Source: Monosporascus cannonballus (Eukaryota > Ascomycota > Sordariomycetes > Xylariales). From it: a stretch of 64,000 nt of DNA. Within the stretch, counting starts at the first letter, position 1. Every line of letters starts with the position of its first letter. The stretch covers positions 186,001 through 250,000 of the forward strand of contig QJNS01000010.1 of assembly GCA_004154925.1 (NCBI GenBank), read 5' to 3'. A program made the position numbers and the translations under genes. The notes under the pieces are model-generated. The model saw only the letters and a program-made list of their open reading frames with translations, ran no database searches and had not been told where the DNA came from. Below, in pieces: positions 1-13,309 of the stretch.

Positions 1-512
1 TGTACACATATCGCCGCAACCTCTCCATGTGATGATTGTACTGCGGATCTCGATCAAGATACACTCGTTGGGCCCTTTGCTGTCTCTCGCTAAGAACGAG
101 CTGCCTTTTCAAGCTGCATTCTCCGCTGCGCCTACTACCTAGAACCCAAGAATCCTTTCACCCCAGGCTCTGCGGCGTCTCCGTGATGCGTTCTGGTTAG
201 GAAACCCACCAGGCTGTACCCGCTTTTCTCTATAACAATGGAGGACGTACTGGCTGCGATGGGAGTAGTCTGTGGACTAGGCATTGGACCGTGACCCTAT
301 GGACATATACAGCGGCGGGCAGATTCCTTTCATACATCAGGGTCCACTGTCCGCCAGCTTCCCAGCACTCCATAACTCAGAAGTCCTTGTATAGCACCAA
401 TCTTATAGCTAACCTCCATGGTGACGGAACGAAAGTGAAGTCCTCGGCCGATTACAGCTGGTTCTCTTCACCTTTAGTGGCTCTTCCGCTAACCAGCGTC
501 TATACCGCCATC
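1..512. other. Upstream region of the PKS gene
   Basis: No coding region is supported here. It is the 5' flank of the polyketide synthase gene. Upstream ATGs at 238 and 299 open short frames that close before the PKS start (the first runs 238-294, 18 codons plus stop); another very short one starts near 418. If the transcript begins this far upstream they would act as upstream ORFs, but the transcription start is not known. No clear TATA box was picked out. Confidence 0.5.
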
Positions 513-3500
513 ATGACCTCACGTTGGGGACGCCGACAGGCGCGTGTCTACCTGGTGGGAGACTCAACGCTTGATGTCGCAACTGGACTACTCACTCTGT
601 TACGCAATGGCCACAGCCCCCTTCTACAGAGCTTCTTCGAAGCCACTTACCGGGTCATTCGCGCCGAGGTCGCTACCCTGGCTGCTGTCCAGCGCGCCTC
701 CTTCCCCCATTTTTCCAGCATACAGGATCTGCTTGCTTTACAGCGTCGAGGTCACTTACACCCTGCCTTGCACAAGGCGCTTGTCTGCGCTTTTCAGCTG
801 GCCGCCTTCATCTGGTAAGTCCTTCAGATCCCAAGTACCAGATAACGGCGCTGAATGTTCACAGCGGGTCTGGAGAGCCACATGATCTCTTCACCCAGCA
901 GGATGACTTGTACCTTGTTGGCCTATGCACGGGGGCTCTGGCTGCAGCTGCCATCAGCTCTTCTCGCCACATCTCCGACCTCCTTAAACTCGGTCCGCAC
1001 GCTGTGGGTGTCGCGTTTCGCACTGCCTTTCGCGCCTATGAGGTTGCCGAGTCGATAGAGCATGGCTTCAAGTCGTGGTCCATCACCGTAACCAATTCTA
1101 GCGAGAACGAACTTAGAAAACTTATCTCGGATTTCTCCGATGAGAAAGTAAGTTTATTCTGCCCGAATGCCCGACCACTCTTGATTCACACTTGATAGCG
1201 TCTGCCAGTGACTTCGCGGCCGTATCTCAGTTTCATTGCAGCGACTTGTATCACAGTCAGCGGTCCGCCGTCCGTCCTACGATGTCTGAGGGAGTCAAAT
1301 TTGGCTGGGAATCGCATGGTGGACCTCAACTTATACGTCCCGTACCATGCCAAACATCTTTTTACCCTAGAGGATGTCGATAGCATCCTTAGCACGAGCC
1401 CGGTTTCTGAATGGTCACGATACATTAGCCAACTACCGGTAATTTCCCCTGCAGACGGAACTATTAAACACGCACAACATTACCATGGCCTGTTACATGG
1501 GGCGGTTGAGGATATCCTCATGAACCCCATCTCCTGGGAAGATGTCGTAAATGGTCTTGCGTACGTTTCTCGCTTTTCTTCACCTGGGATACTGTCTATG
1601 TGTGCGGTTGGCACTACGCTTGACCGGCAGCTGCGAAACACACTTGAGCAGCGAGGGTTTGCAGTTGACACATCCACCTTGCTCTCCGAACCTTCCACGC
1701 ATGCGCCCGAGGTGAGTGCACGCGAGCTGTCTTCTGAGGCCTACGCCAGTACCTCGGGCAAATCGAAGATCGCGATTGTGGGCATGTCGGGACGCTTCCC
1801 AGGAGCCGAGGACCTCGGGGCCTTCTGGGACTTATTGTTCAAAGGCCTCGACGTACATAAAGTCGTCCCGCCTTCGCGCTGGAATGCAGGAACGCACGTG
1901 GACCGTGACAAGGCACGCAAGAATACCAGTAGCACGCCGTTCGGGTGTTGGCTGGACAATCCTGGTGTGTTCGATGCCAAGTTCTTCAATGTGACGCCAC
2001 GCGAGGCGCCGCAGATTGACCCGGCTAGTCGCCTCGCTCTGATGACTGCCTACGAGGCTATGGAGAGCGCAGGAATGGTGCCGGGCACGACGCCTTCGAC
2101 ACAGAAAGACCGTGTAGGTGTGGTATATGGCGTCACGAGCAACGACTGGATGGAGGTCAACAGTGCACAGAACATTGATGCCTTCTTCATCCCGGGCGGC
2201 TGCCGTGCCTTCATCCCAGGGCGCATTAACTACTTTTTCAAGTTTAGCGGCCCAAGCCTCAGTCTAGACACCGCATGCTCTTCCAGTCTGTCGGCAATCC
2301 ATACTGCTTGCAACTCACTCTGGCAGGGGGATGTAGACACCGTCATTGCTGGTGGTACAAACGTCTTGACCAACCCGGACTATACCGCGGGCCTGGACCG
2401 TGGGCATTTTCTCTCACGTACGGGCAACTGCAAGACCTTCGACCAGACCGCCGACGGCTACTGCCGTGCCGAAGGTGTGTGCACTGTCATCCTCAAACGG
2501 CTTGACGATGCTATTGCAGAGAATGACCCTATCTTGGCCGTTATTCTCGGCGCCCACACCAACCATTCAGCCGAGACTGACTCGATCACACGACCCTTAG
2601 CGGAGGCGCAGAAGCGGCTTTTCGACAAAATCCTTAGTGACGCCAGCGTCGATCCTCTTGAGATCGGCTATGTCGAGATGCACGGTACTGGCACCCAGAC
2701 CGGCGACCCTATCGAGATCGAATCGGTTGTGGACACATTCGCGCCCAAAGGACCGCTCCCACGGAAGGTTGACAGGCCCCTATTCATCGGTGCTGTCAAG
2801 TCGAACGTTGGCCATGGCGAAGCGGCTGCCGGCGTCACCAGCCTGGCCAAGGCTCTGCTGATGATGAAGCATGACACTATCCCTCCTCATGCCGGGATTC
2901 GTACCAAAGTACACGAGAAGTTTGCCGCCGTATTGGACGAACGAAATGTCCACATCGCCCGCGAGCCGCTGGAGTGGAAGCGAAACAATAGCTCCCGCAA
3001 AGTCTTCATCAACAACTTTAGTGCCGCTGGCGGGAATAGTGCCTTGCTCATCGAGGATGCACCCGAACTCCCATGTGTTGAGGGTACCGACCCACGCTCT
3101 ACGCACATTCTCACCGCGTCAGCGAAAACCTCAGCATCTCTGAAGCGTAATATCGAATCGCTCGCTATCTTCCTTAGCCACGATACCTCGGTCTGCACTA
3201 GCCTGCCCGCCCTCTCATATACGGCTACGGCACGCCGCGCACACTATCCGTACCGTGTAGCGGTTTATGGAGCTAATCTCGGACAAATTAAGGCAGAGCT
3301 GCAGAAGGTGCTGGACCGGGACGGTAGTTTCGCGCGTCCACATCCAGCCTTGCATATTACGTTTGCTTTCACAGGCAACGGGTCCCAGTACTGTGGAATG
3401 GCGAAGCAACTCTTCGAGAACTTCCCTACATTCCGCGCGGACTTGATCCGCTACGACCGGCTAGTGCAGTGCCATGGTTTCCCGTCGTGCATATCCTTAT

Positions 3501-6500
3501 CCCTGGATGCTACCGGCTCCATCGATGACTTCGATCCTGTTACTGTGCAGGTTGCCACCGTCTGCTTAGAACTAGCTCTGGCGCGGCTGTGTATGTCTTG
3601 GGGCATCAAGCCCTCGTCAGTCGTAGGCCATAGCCTTGGTGAGTATGCGGCGCTAGCTGTTTCTGGTGTGCTTTCCGAGGCCGATGCCATCTTCCTCGTC
3701 GCACGTCGTGCCCAGCTCCTCCAGCAGCGGTGCCGGCAGGGCTCGCATTCCATGCTGGCCGTACATGCCTCGCGGAGTGTGCTTGACCGCTTCCTTTCCG
3801 GACGGCGGTGCGATGTTGCTTGCATCAATGGCCCAGAGGACGTTGTGCTGGCTGGGACCGTCGACGAGCTGCGAGAATTAAAGGCCTTACTGCATTGGCA
3901 GGGCATAAAGGCCACTCCGCTCAATGTGCCATACGCATTCCACTCAGCGCAAGTTGACCCGATCCTCGACGAGCTTGAGGAGGCCTGCCAGGGGGTTAGC
4001 TTCCACAAGCCCACAGTCCCCGTCATCTGCCCACTGTTGGCCACCGTGGTCCACGAGGCAGGAACTTTCTCGCCGCATTATCTGCGTCGACATTGCCGCG
4101 AATCCGTGGATTTCCTTGGCGCAGTACGCAACGCCCATTCTGACGGTGTCATGAATGCTCGTAGCGTTGTGCTCGAGTTAGGTCCTCAACCCATTACTTG
4201 TGGCATGATCAGGAACACCTTCGGTGACACGATAACAACGCTGGCTATCCTCAAGAAGGGTCAAGATACTTTCCCTCTACTTACTAAATCCTTATCGTCC
4301 CTTTACACCGTTGGCTGCAACATTGACTGGCGGGAGTATCACTCGGGTTTCCCCATGTCGCATCAAGTGGTGCAGCTGCCAGCCTACAGCTGGGATCTCA
4401 AGGAATACTGGATACAGTATGTCCATGATTGGTCCCTACGCAAAGGCGACCCGGTTCCGGACAGTTTAAAGGCCCCGGTCACTTTCAAAGAGTCCTCTGT
4501 GCTCGAGACCTTGCCATCGGTGTCTGCTATAGCCGTGCCGCTACTGGAGAATACCATGATACACAGCGTCCTGAAAGATTCCTTGGTGGGAAAGACGTGC
4601 TTTTTCGTGGTCGAGACGGACCTTAGCCGTGAAGATATCAATCCTATAGCTCGGGGGCACAAGGTCAACAAAATCCCATTAATCACACCCTCAGTTTATG
4701 CCGAAATTGCGCAGCGCATTGGCAAGCACATCATCGACAAATACCAACCGCACCTCAAGGAGTGCAGTATCGGCGTCGAGGAGATGACCATCGAGCGCGC
4801 ACTTGTTGTCCACGATGGACCACAGCCACAGGTGCTGCGCTCAACAGTCTCCTACGACATGGGAACCTCAACGGCAACTTGCCACTTTGAGACTTTTGAT
4901 CCTAAGGCGCAGAAGCCACGACAGCATAGTCAGTGCAAGCTGAGGTTCCGCAACCGAGCAACGGCTTTGAGTACAGTCCAGGCCCACATAAAGCTCTCCC
5001 AGGTGCGCATTGGCGAACTGGACAAGGAAGTTGGTCACAGTAGTGCGTACCGCTTCAGCAAGTCCATGATCTACAAGATTGTGGGCTCGCTGGCGCAGTT
5101 TGACCCAGATTACCGCCAGCTCGACGAGATCGTGCTTAATTCCAGCACGATGGACGCTTCGAGCAAGGTCGGTTTCGGTAACCTCAAATCCGCCGGCACA
5201 TTCTACACAAACCCAGTGGTCATCGATGCGCTTTCCCAATCGGCTGGCTTCATCATGAACGGTAATGATGGCGCAGATCTCTCAAGCGAGGTCTTCGTAA
5301 ACCATGGTTGGGCCAGTTTCCAGCTCTTTGAGGAAATCTCTGCCTCGAGAACGTACCGCACTTACTGCAAGATGGAGCAGAAACAGGCTAAGCACTGGGA
5401 AGGCAACTGTCTCGTACTAGACGGCGACACTATTGTCGCTTGGTTCGGCGGTATCAACCTACAGGGTGTACCCTACCGCGTCTTACAGTATATACTCTCC
5501 AACGAACACAGTAGCCAGTCGGCGTCTTCGATGACTGTGGCTTCCAGCACGAGTGCATTGAAGTCTTCTCAGAAAATGAAGCCAAAGCTGCAGTCTGTGC
5601 CTACCTCCAAGGCCGCTGCTCCGAAGCACGCCGCGAGCCCCCTCACGCCAACGGTCGAGACCGCGGTGCCCGTCGCACGGGATAGTGGTAATGAAAAAGT
5701 CCTGCAGGTGCTGCAGGTCCTGTCTGAGGAGACGGGAATCCCTTCCGTGGAGCTGACGTATGAAAGTGAGTTCACCGAGTTGGGCGTTGACTCACTGGTC
5801 ATGCTTCAGATTGCTAGCCGACTCAACGAGAAGATGATAATTGACATTGAGCCCTCAACATTGAGCAGCATGGCTACCGTTAAGGATCTCTGCCAGTTCG
5901 TCCATCCGGGCGATCCTGTGGCAGAATTCCCCATCACGGTCGCTAGTGAAGCGGGCGTGAGTACTTCTACCGAGATTCCCAAGGATGCTCCAGTAGAGAA
6001 GCACATGGTGGATAGGATGGCGCCGTTGCCGGTTAAGTCCGGCGTCAAGAGACTGCCTCAAGAGCATGCTTCTGCTCTGAACGCCCCTTCCGGGCAAGAG
6101 TTTGGAAACTCGACGCCTGCCTACGACGATGAACTTGTAGAGAAAGCATTACAAATCATCTCAGAGGAAACAGGCGTGGCCGTTGGCGAATTTACCGAAG
6201 ATACTGTTTTCGCCGACATGGGCGTTGATTCGATGTTGACACTCATGATAATGGCGCGCTACCGCGAGGAGCTCGAGCTTGACGTGTCGGCTGGCGTGTC
6301 TATGTTCACCGAGTTACCCACGGTATATGACCTTAAGCGCTTTCTCGGTAATAGCTCGGATGCGCCGGCGCCGACTGCTGCCATTGCGCCTCCCTCATCT
6401 TCTAGCTCGTCTTCTGAAACAGGCCGAAGCACCGAAGCTAGCTCATGGGTCACTACGCCGGACTTGAAGGGAGAGTCTGAGTCGTCTCTTGCCATGCAGG

Positions 6501-7330
6501 GCACGCAGACGCATGTCGCCCGCGCCGCTTCCTCGGTCATCCTACAGGGCCGACCACGGAATGATCCCCAGACTCTTATTCTATTCCCTGATGGTTCGGG
6601 CTGCGCGGCATCCTACGTGGCCATGGCCCCTGTCCGCCCCGGCCTCGCCGTCATTGGACTGAATTGCCCATACTACCGGCATCCCGAGGAGATGGAGGAT
6701 GTGACGCTGGACGCTCTGATGAGATCGTATCTCAACGAGGTGCGCCGGCGCCAGCCTACAGGCCCTTATAACCTCGGAGGGTGGTCCTCGGGCGGCATTC
6801 TGGCCTTCCGCGCCGCCCAGATGCTTATTCAGGAAGGCGACCAAGTCGACACGCTCGTCCTGATCGACGCGCCGCCTCCGACGGGGCTCGATCCGCTGCC
6901 CGACCGCTGGTACGAGCACTGCGCCAAGGCCAACCTGTTCGGCAACATGCCGGGCTTGTCGGTTCCCAGCAGCACGCCGCTCGCTACTCTAGTTCCCCAC
7001 TTCCGCGCCATGGTCGACATGCTGCGGAACTACCACGCCGACCCGCTCCCGGTGGGCTTCACGCCGCGCACGAGCATCGCTTTGGCGGGGACTAGTGTAT
7101 TCGACGGCCGACCCGGCCGCCCGGTCTTCCAAACGCGCCCCGAAGACCCAGAGGGCATCAAGTTCCTGACGCAGCCGCGCACAGATTGGACCGCGGGGGC
7201 CTGGGCGCCGCTCTTCCCGCTCGATGAACCAGCGGTCTACGTCATGGAGGGACAGGACCACTTCAGCATGATGCAAAAGGAGAATGGCGAGCAGCTTGCC
7301 AAGTTCATCTCCGATGCTACTGCCATCTGA
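513..7330 (+). CDS. Non-reducing polyketide synthase (SAT-KS-AT-PT-ACP-ACP-TE)
   Basis: Iterative type I PKS that would build an aromatic polyketide from acyl and malonyl units. Exons 513-814, 865-1147 and 1199-7330 (introns of 50 and 51 nt, GTAAGT donors) give about 2238 aa. The ATG at 513 is chosen because it directly precedes the SAT domain. Domains by eye: SAT with GLCTG (C122); KS from about aa 384 with DTACSSS (C555), HGTGT and SNVGHGE; AT with GHSLGEY (S1007); PT with catalytic H1349 (ARGHKV) and D1538 (VIDALSQ); two ACPs with GVDSL (S1727) and GVDSM (S1873), joined by Ser/Pro-rich linkers; thioesterase/Claisen cyclase with GWSSG (S2058) and H2216 (QDHF). All catalytic residues I looked for are present. 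There is no CMeT, reductase or other reducing domain. This layout is shared by melanin, naphthopyrone and anthraquinone-type synthases, so the product cannot be named. No tailoring gene lies to its right; a cluster could extend beyond the left edge. Confidence 0.96.
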
Positions 7331-7849
7331 GCATAGAAAAAGCAAAAAAGAAACCCAGTTAGAAATGCTTCGATGAAGTGGATTGATTATTGCCAAGGTG
7401 CCCTCGTTTTAACTTACTGAGAAGCGAAGGGAGTGAACGAAGTTTATTGTGTCTTCTTTTTTGTGTTGCCTGAAACCGATTGCCCAAATAGGAAAGTAAT
7501 TACCGTCATAATATACGGCCCGTAGGTATAGGTCCGGTTTTTCAACCCCTGCTAATTTATATAATTCGTGCAAAATTTAGTAATATTGTAAAGCTCTAAA
7601 GCTTTTATATTTGAAAACAAAGGCATTTACTATACTTGCCTTATACGCGACAGTTTTTTATGTTCTCGTTTTAATGTATTAAGAAACGAAATAAATAAAC
7701 AAATATTATTACATTATTCTTTCCTCATAAAAGCGAACTTAACAGCCGAAGTCGATTTTCTTAGGAAAGATGTCCTAGATTAATAATGTCCATAGTCTTG
7801 GCTCTTCTAGTAACTTTATAGGAATCAAGTGCCGTGAATGAGGTAGTTT
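7331..7849. other. PKS 3' flank grading into repeat debris
   Basis: No gene. After the PKS stop the sequence becomes increasingly AT-rich. It contains a diverged copy of a short repeat whose better-preserved relative lies near 20.9-21.0 kb (shared core 7516-7537). The retrotransposon LTR begins at 7850. Confidence 0.6.
7425..7620 (+). repeat. Dispersed repeat copy 1 (AT-shifted)
   Basis: Shares with 20865-21035 the anchors GAACGAAGT, a T-rich run, a core of about 20 nt (CGGCCCGTAnGTATAGGTCC), and ACCCCTGC followed by AAT, in the same order and orientation. This copy is richer in A and T, as expected if it was exposed to RIP. The element type is not known, and the ends are approximate. Confidence 0.55.
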
Positions 7850-8013
7850 TGTCAGCTAGCCAGGTGTGCTATAGTACACCAAATACGGAAAGGTCACCTT
7901 CTGATCGGAACATATATACTCCGTCGCTAAGCTACACAAAAGTGGTACGCGTTGCGAGAACGCACGCAATTAGCTGAATACAACAAAACAACTGATATCC
8001 CTTATATCTAACA
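7850..8013 (+). repeat. 5' LTR
   Basis: 164-bp left LTR, TGTCAGC...TCTAACA. It matches 13146-13309 along its whole length. Its first 12 bases retain G and C where the right LTR has A and T, so this copy is the less mutated at that end. Confidence 0.85.
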
Positions 8014-11000
8014 ATTAAGAGTCTTATTCGTTCAAGTCGTATATATATTTATTGATCAGCTGTTGTTAAGACGATATAGGCTGTATATTAGTAGCAATTG
8101 TCAATATATTCCAATATTAATAATGGCCACCGTATTGTTAACGTCCTTATTTATTTATAAGGGACTTAAGGACTGGGACTGCTTTAAGGACGAATTTTAA
8201 TTTAAAGCGTACGCGTTTGATATTTGGGATTTTATCGATTTTGATTAATTATTTCCGTGATTTGTTAAACCAATAGAACCCGACATAACTTTTTATTCTA
8301 AAAGACGAATTCGCTATACGGCGCGTTCTAATACCTTATTATCGTTCTTATCGTCCGAAAAAACTATTAAAAAGATTAATTTTACGGAATATCTAATAAA
8401 TATTTTTGAAATAACGACCAAAGGTAAATAGGCTTATAATCAGGACTTTACGACATATATTTACAAAAATTATAAGTATGAGAACTTTTATAAGAACTAT
8501 AACGATCTTATAAAATAAGTCCTGGAGTTGGTATTTTCGCAATTAAAGAAACAAATTTCTTTTTTGGAAAAAATTTACGGAAATAATACGTTAAACTGGT
8601 TAAATTAGATAAAATATACGATAACAGGTTTTTGATTAATACTTAACGAAAATACCGCAAACAATTAAAATAAACCTTAGAGTCGGAAAAACAGTTAAAC
8701 GAATAAATCGTAAAATAATAAAAGATTATCGTCTTAAGATAACGATACGGTATTTTAAAAACGAAAATAACGATTATATGGATTAATAACTTATATACGG
8801 CATTGGCCCTTATTATAAGAACCTGCATAACTATTTTCTAAATAGTAAAAAAAGTTAAAATCGATAACGAATTAATTAATTATTAGGAAATAACTGTTAA
8901 CTTTTTAAACTATTAAAATATAACTTATTAATAACCGTCAAAACGTTTTAAGATAATATTTTCGACTTTTTACGGGGCTCTCGTAAATTTTATTAATTAA
9001 AACGATCTTAATTAGGACGAAACTTAATTTATTAACCGATAATTACGGGGCAAAACTTTAAAATAAATTTCAAAACGAAATAGCCGTAAAGGTTTATATT
9101 CGGACCGAAATAATAACAAACGGAAACGTAATAAATCGGATACTCAGGATATCTGTTATAAAGTTTATATGCACCCCTATTACAAACTATTCTAATATTA
9201 TTAGGTTTTTCCTAATAAAACCCCAGAAAATTTCCGTTTTAATAAAACTATAATTGCTTATACAAAAAACAGAATAATTTCTAATTAATTTTTAAAAACA
9301 GAAATTAACCTGTTATCGAAAAAATATAACAAAATTAATTACCTAAAAAACGGAATGATTTTCAAAAAAATAAAAATAAAACGGGTATTAACGTATTTTT
9401 TGATTAATTACGCGTACGGCATAATAAACGTTTTATTTTACCCCTTAAGAAATCCTTTTATTTTAAATTTAAAATCGACGATATATATATTTAATGTAAT
9501 TAATAGGTTTTAAATTATAAACCTACTATACAAAACAATAAAATATACGTAAATAACAATTTTATCATAATTAATAATTATAAAACAATAAATATATTAT
9601 TTTAAAGCCTTAACGGAATAAAGACGTTACGTTTATACGATATAACTTATTAAAAAGATTTTACGTATAATTTAATATTATTTTAATAATTCCGGAAAAA
9701 AAGTATTAATAAAATAATAAAAGAATTAATAATTATATTCGAAATAAATATATTTAAATTATTATTAAGTTAATACCTAAATTTATGTATTTTATTTTTA
9801 AAAACATCGATATAATAATATAAAATATAATATTTATAATTTATTACTAAATTATTAATTTAAGAATGATAAAATTATTACGTATTAATAATAAAACTAT
9901 ATAATATTTATATTTAAATTATTTAAATCTTAAAGTAATTGTTTAATATATATTTTATTTAAAAAAACATAATTAAAAAATTTAAAAACGGTCGAATACC
10001 AAATTTATAATAAAATAAAAACTAAAAGATAAATATATTATATACCGAAAAAAAAATTCCCGATCAGGCCAAAAAATAGCCGTTAACTTTACGGATTTCG
10101 AAGGAAACCCGGGAAAATATAAATACGTAATATTTACTACTAATAAATATTTAAATTATATTTAAGATATTTACTTTAAAAACCGAAAATAAAATACCTT
10201 AATTAATACATTCCGATACTTTTTAAGCATTTTTAAAAACTAAAACAAAGTTTTTCCGCAAATGATCGAATATTATAATAAAATCTTAAAAGTTTATTTA
10301 TTTCGATATATATTATAATTACTTCTTTTAAACATTAAATTAAAACCTTTATCTCCTTATATCCAAACCCGAAATAGGGATATAAAATATTTAAAAGGTA
10401 TAATTAAGGAAAAAACGACCGTAATATAAAATAACGTTAAATTATTATTGTTCTTAATTATATCTATTTTCAAAACAATAATATACTTATATAACCGAAT
10501 ATCTAAATACGTTTTATTTTAGCAAATTTCGTATAAACCGTATTATATTTACTTAATATATAAAAATAATATAATAATATTTAATCGTAAACCCTAATAA
10601 GCCTATTTACGAATTTACGGCTATATAACTTATGTTATAACAAAAACTGTTATAAAAAAATAAAAGTTTTAAAAATTAAACTTAAAGATTTAAATCGGTT
10701 ATTTTGTCGATTATCGATTAACGAATATTTACGAAATTTGGAACCTTTAAACGAATAAGGTTATTATTATTCGAAAGGTATAATTTAATAAAAAAAATAT
10801 TTTTTTCGAAAATAGTAAGAACTTTAAAAACGAACTTTTTAATATTAACGAAAACGAATTATAACGTATTTTTCTATAAATATTTATATTTAATTAAGTT
10901 ATAAATTACTTAAATATATATATATATATAAACCTAAACGGAATAATTTAAATACCGGCTAAATCGAAAATTATAAAATAAAACGATATTAACGTAAAAA

Positions 11001-13109
11001 ACGTATAGGATAAGCAAAAATAACCTTATTTGCAAAAGATTAATTACCTTTATACGACAATTATATTTAAATTATTTTTATCTTTTAAACCATTTTTAAA
11101 AGTTTACTTTAATAATTAGTACGATTATTACGCCGACGGAAAAAAATAAAAATAACCCTAAATTTCTATTCTATTGCTTAACCCAGAATCACAATAAAAA
11201 AATAAAAATATATTACGGTTAGAAAAACGTTTACCGTATGTTTCGTATTAAAAAAATAATTTTCGATACAAATACAAATTATAAAATTTACTTTATTAAT
11301 ATAATCGATAACCAGCCGATAAATTATAAACATTTAACGAAATTAATAACCAGAAATACGCGCCGCCTTAATCGGAAAAACTTTAATTTATTAATATAAA
11401 AAAAATACCTAAATCCTAAAACCGGGTATATAAACGTAACTTATTCTTATTACCGCAAAACTATAAAAAATTAAATATATATATATTAAAACAAAAGTTT
11501 TTAAAAGCCGAAAAAGCTTATTTATAAAGTTATAAAAACAAGTGAATTTAAAAATTCTTTAAATTAATGTTTTATTAAAAGAGAATATTTTTTAAAATAT
11601 ATATAAATATATATTTATAACTTTAATAAGGACGGTTAATTATCAAAATATAAAGTACGATTTATAATACGTAATAATTAATAACTAAAAAACGCGTATA
11701 ATAATATACATACGTTTACGTTTACCGGAAAATCTTTGCGAATTTTAATTATTATTATAATCCGATTTAATTTAGAACTTAAATAATATAATATTATTAA
11801 TACTTTCGTTTACGCGAATCTCTCTTATAATATATAAATAAAAATATTTTTAGAATACCTATATTATAGTAAAGTTTTACGGACTAAAAAAGCCTAATAA
11901 GACTTAAAAATTATTATTATTATGGTAAAAAAACTTTATTAATATCTTAAAGGACGTAAAATTTAATCTCGTTCTTTATAAATTTTATTCTTATTTTCGT
12001 TAAGGAGTATTTCTTTTTTTAACGTTAATAATATTATCGTAATATATTTTAAAAAAATTAATATTTTATTAATTAGACGGTTTAACAAATTAAATAACGG
12101 TATATCCTTATAAAAAATAAAAACCTTTAATAATTTTTCCATATTAAAATAATTAAAAATTATATTAAACGGAAAATTTAATTATCCAAATTTAATTTTA
12201 CAAATAAATTAATTAATTTCATCCTTACAAAATATTTAAATAACTTTTTAAATACGCTGATATTTACCATTAAATTATTACTTAACCTAAATTTAATTAA
12301 TTTAAATTTAAGTAATAAATACCAAAAAAATAAACTTAAATTTATATATAATAGTTAATACTCGATTCGATATATCTTTTACCGTATTTCGATTAATATA
12401 ATTTAACTTAAACCTTAATATCGTATATTACAAAACGGCCGATCAAATTATATTATATTTAATTAATATTAAGATATAAGCTTTATAATTCAGCGGCGAA
12501 AATTCGAGAAATATATAAAACAACATTTTTTTTCAAATAATATTATTAATCGAAAAAGTTTTAAATATATATTATTAAATTATTTAAAGTAATAATTAAA
12601 TAAAAAATAATTAAATAAAATATAATAATTATTTCTGTAACTGAAACGAAATTATTTTTTATATAAATTATTTAAAAAAAAACTTTTTATTTTTTAATTA
12701 ATTACAAAATTAAAAATCGATTTAAAAATAAAGTTATTAAATATATAATACGATAATTTGCAAATTATACGGTTAATTAACGTCAATATTATCTTTTTAT
12801 AACGAAATTACGATATATCAATATATATAATTATTAATTACGAAAAGTAATCAAAAAAAACCTAATTAAAATAAATTATATATTTACGAGTAATATGTTA
12901 ATAAATAAATTAACGAAAACCTTATTACGGAAAGTTTTTAGGCATTTTAGAAAATAACTAAAATTAATGGATGTTATAAAAATTTTCGAACAGTAAAAAA
13001 ATACTTTGCGAATAATTTCAAAAGAAAATTTAATTAATTAAAAAGATTTAATTACCGGAAAAAAGATAAAATAAATACCTGTAGTTTTAGAAAATAATAA
13101 AAATGATAA

Positions 13110-13138
13110 TTAACGCCTTAAATGTTTTAAGGCGTTAA
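13110..13138 (+). other. Perfect 13-bp stem, 3-nt loop beside the polypurine tract
   Basis: 13110-13122 (TTAACGCCTTAAA) is the exact reverse complement of 13126-13138, with TGT between. It survives inside a heavily mutated interior and sits immediately 5' of the purine run and the right LTR. Its role is unknown; it may have been an RNA hairpin of the element, or a chance survivor. Confidence 0.7.
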
Positions 13139-13143
13139 AGGGG
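13137..13143 (+). other. Polypurine tract candidate
   Basis: AAAGGGG lies two bases before the right LTR (13146). This is the expected place for the plus-strand primer of an LTR retrotransposon, and it orients the element left to right. Confidence 0.55.
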
Positions 13144-13145
13144 TA

Positions 13146-13309
13146 TATTAATTAGCCAGGTGTGCTATAGCATACCAAATACGAAAAGGTCACCTTCTGA
13201 TCGGAACATATATATTCCGTTGCTAAGCTACACAAAAGTGGTACGCGTTACGAGAACGCACGCAATTAGCGGAATACAACAACGCAACTGATATCCCCTA
13301 TATCTGACA
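13146..13309 (+). repeat. 3' LTR
   Basis: 164-bp right LTR. Compared with the left copy its first bases read TATTAATTAGCC instead of TGTCAGCTAGCC: four differences, all G to A or C to T, the RIP signature. Confidence 0.85.

Larger units (their letters stand above)
7850..13309 (+). mobile_element. RIP-degraded LTR retrotransposon
   Basis: Two direct repeats of exactly 164 bp (7850-8013 and 13146-13309) bound an AT-rich interior of about 5.1 kb with no usable reading frame. The 5' copy starts TG and both end in CA. The copies differ at about 15 positions by eye, and about 13 of these are transitions, which fits RIP. A purine run (AAAGGGG, 13137-13143) lies just before the right LTR, as a polypurine tract would, which puts the element on the + strand. 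The flanks AGTTT and GAAAT do not match, so no target-site duplication is seen. Superfamily (gypsy or copia) could not be decided because the coding content is destroyed. Confidence 0.85.
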
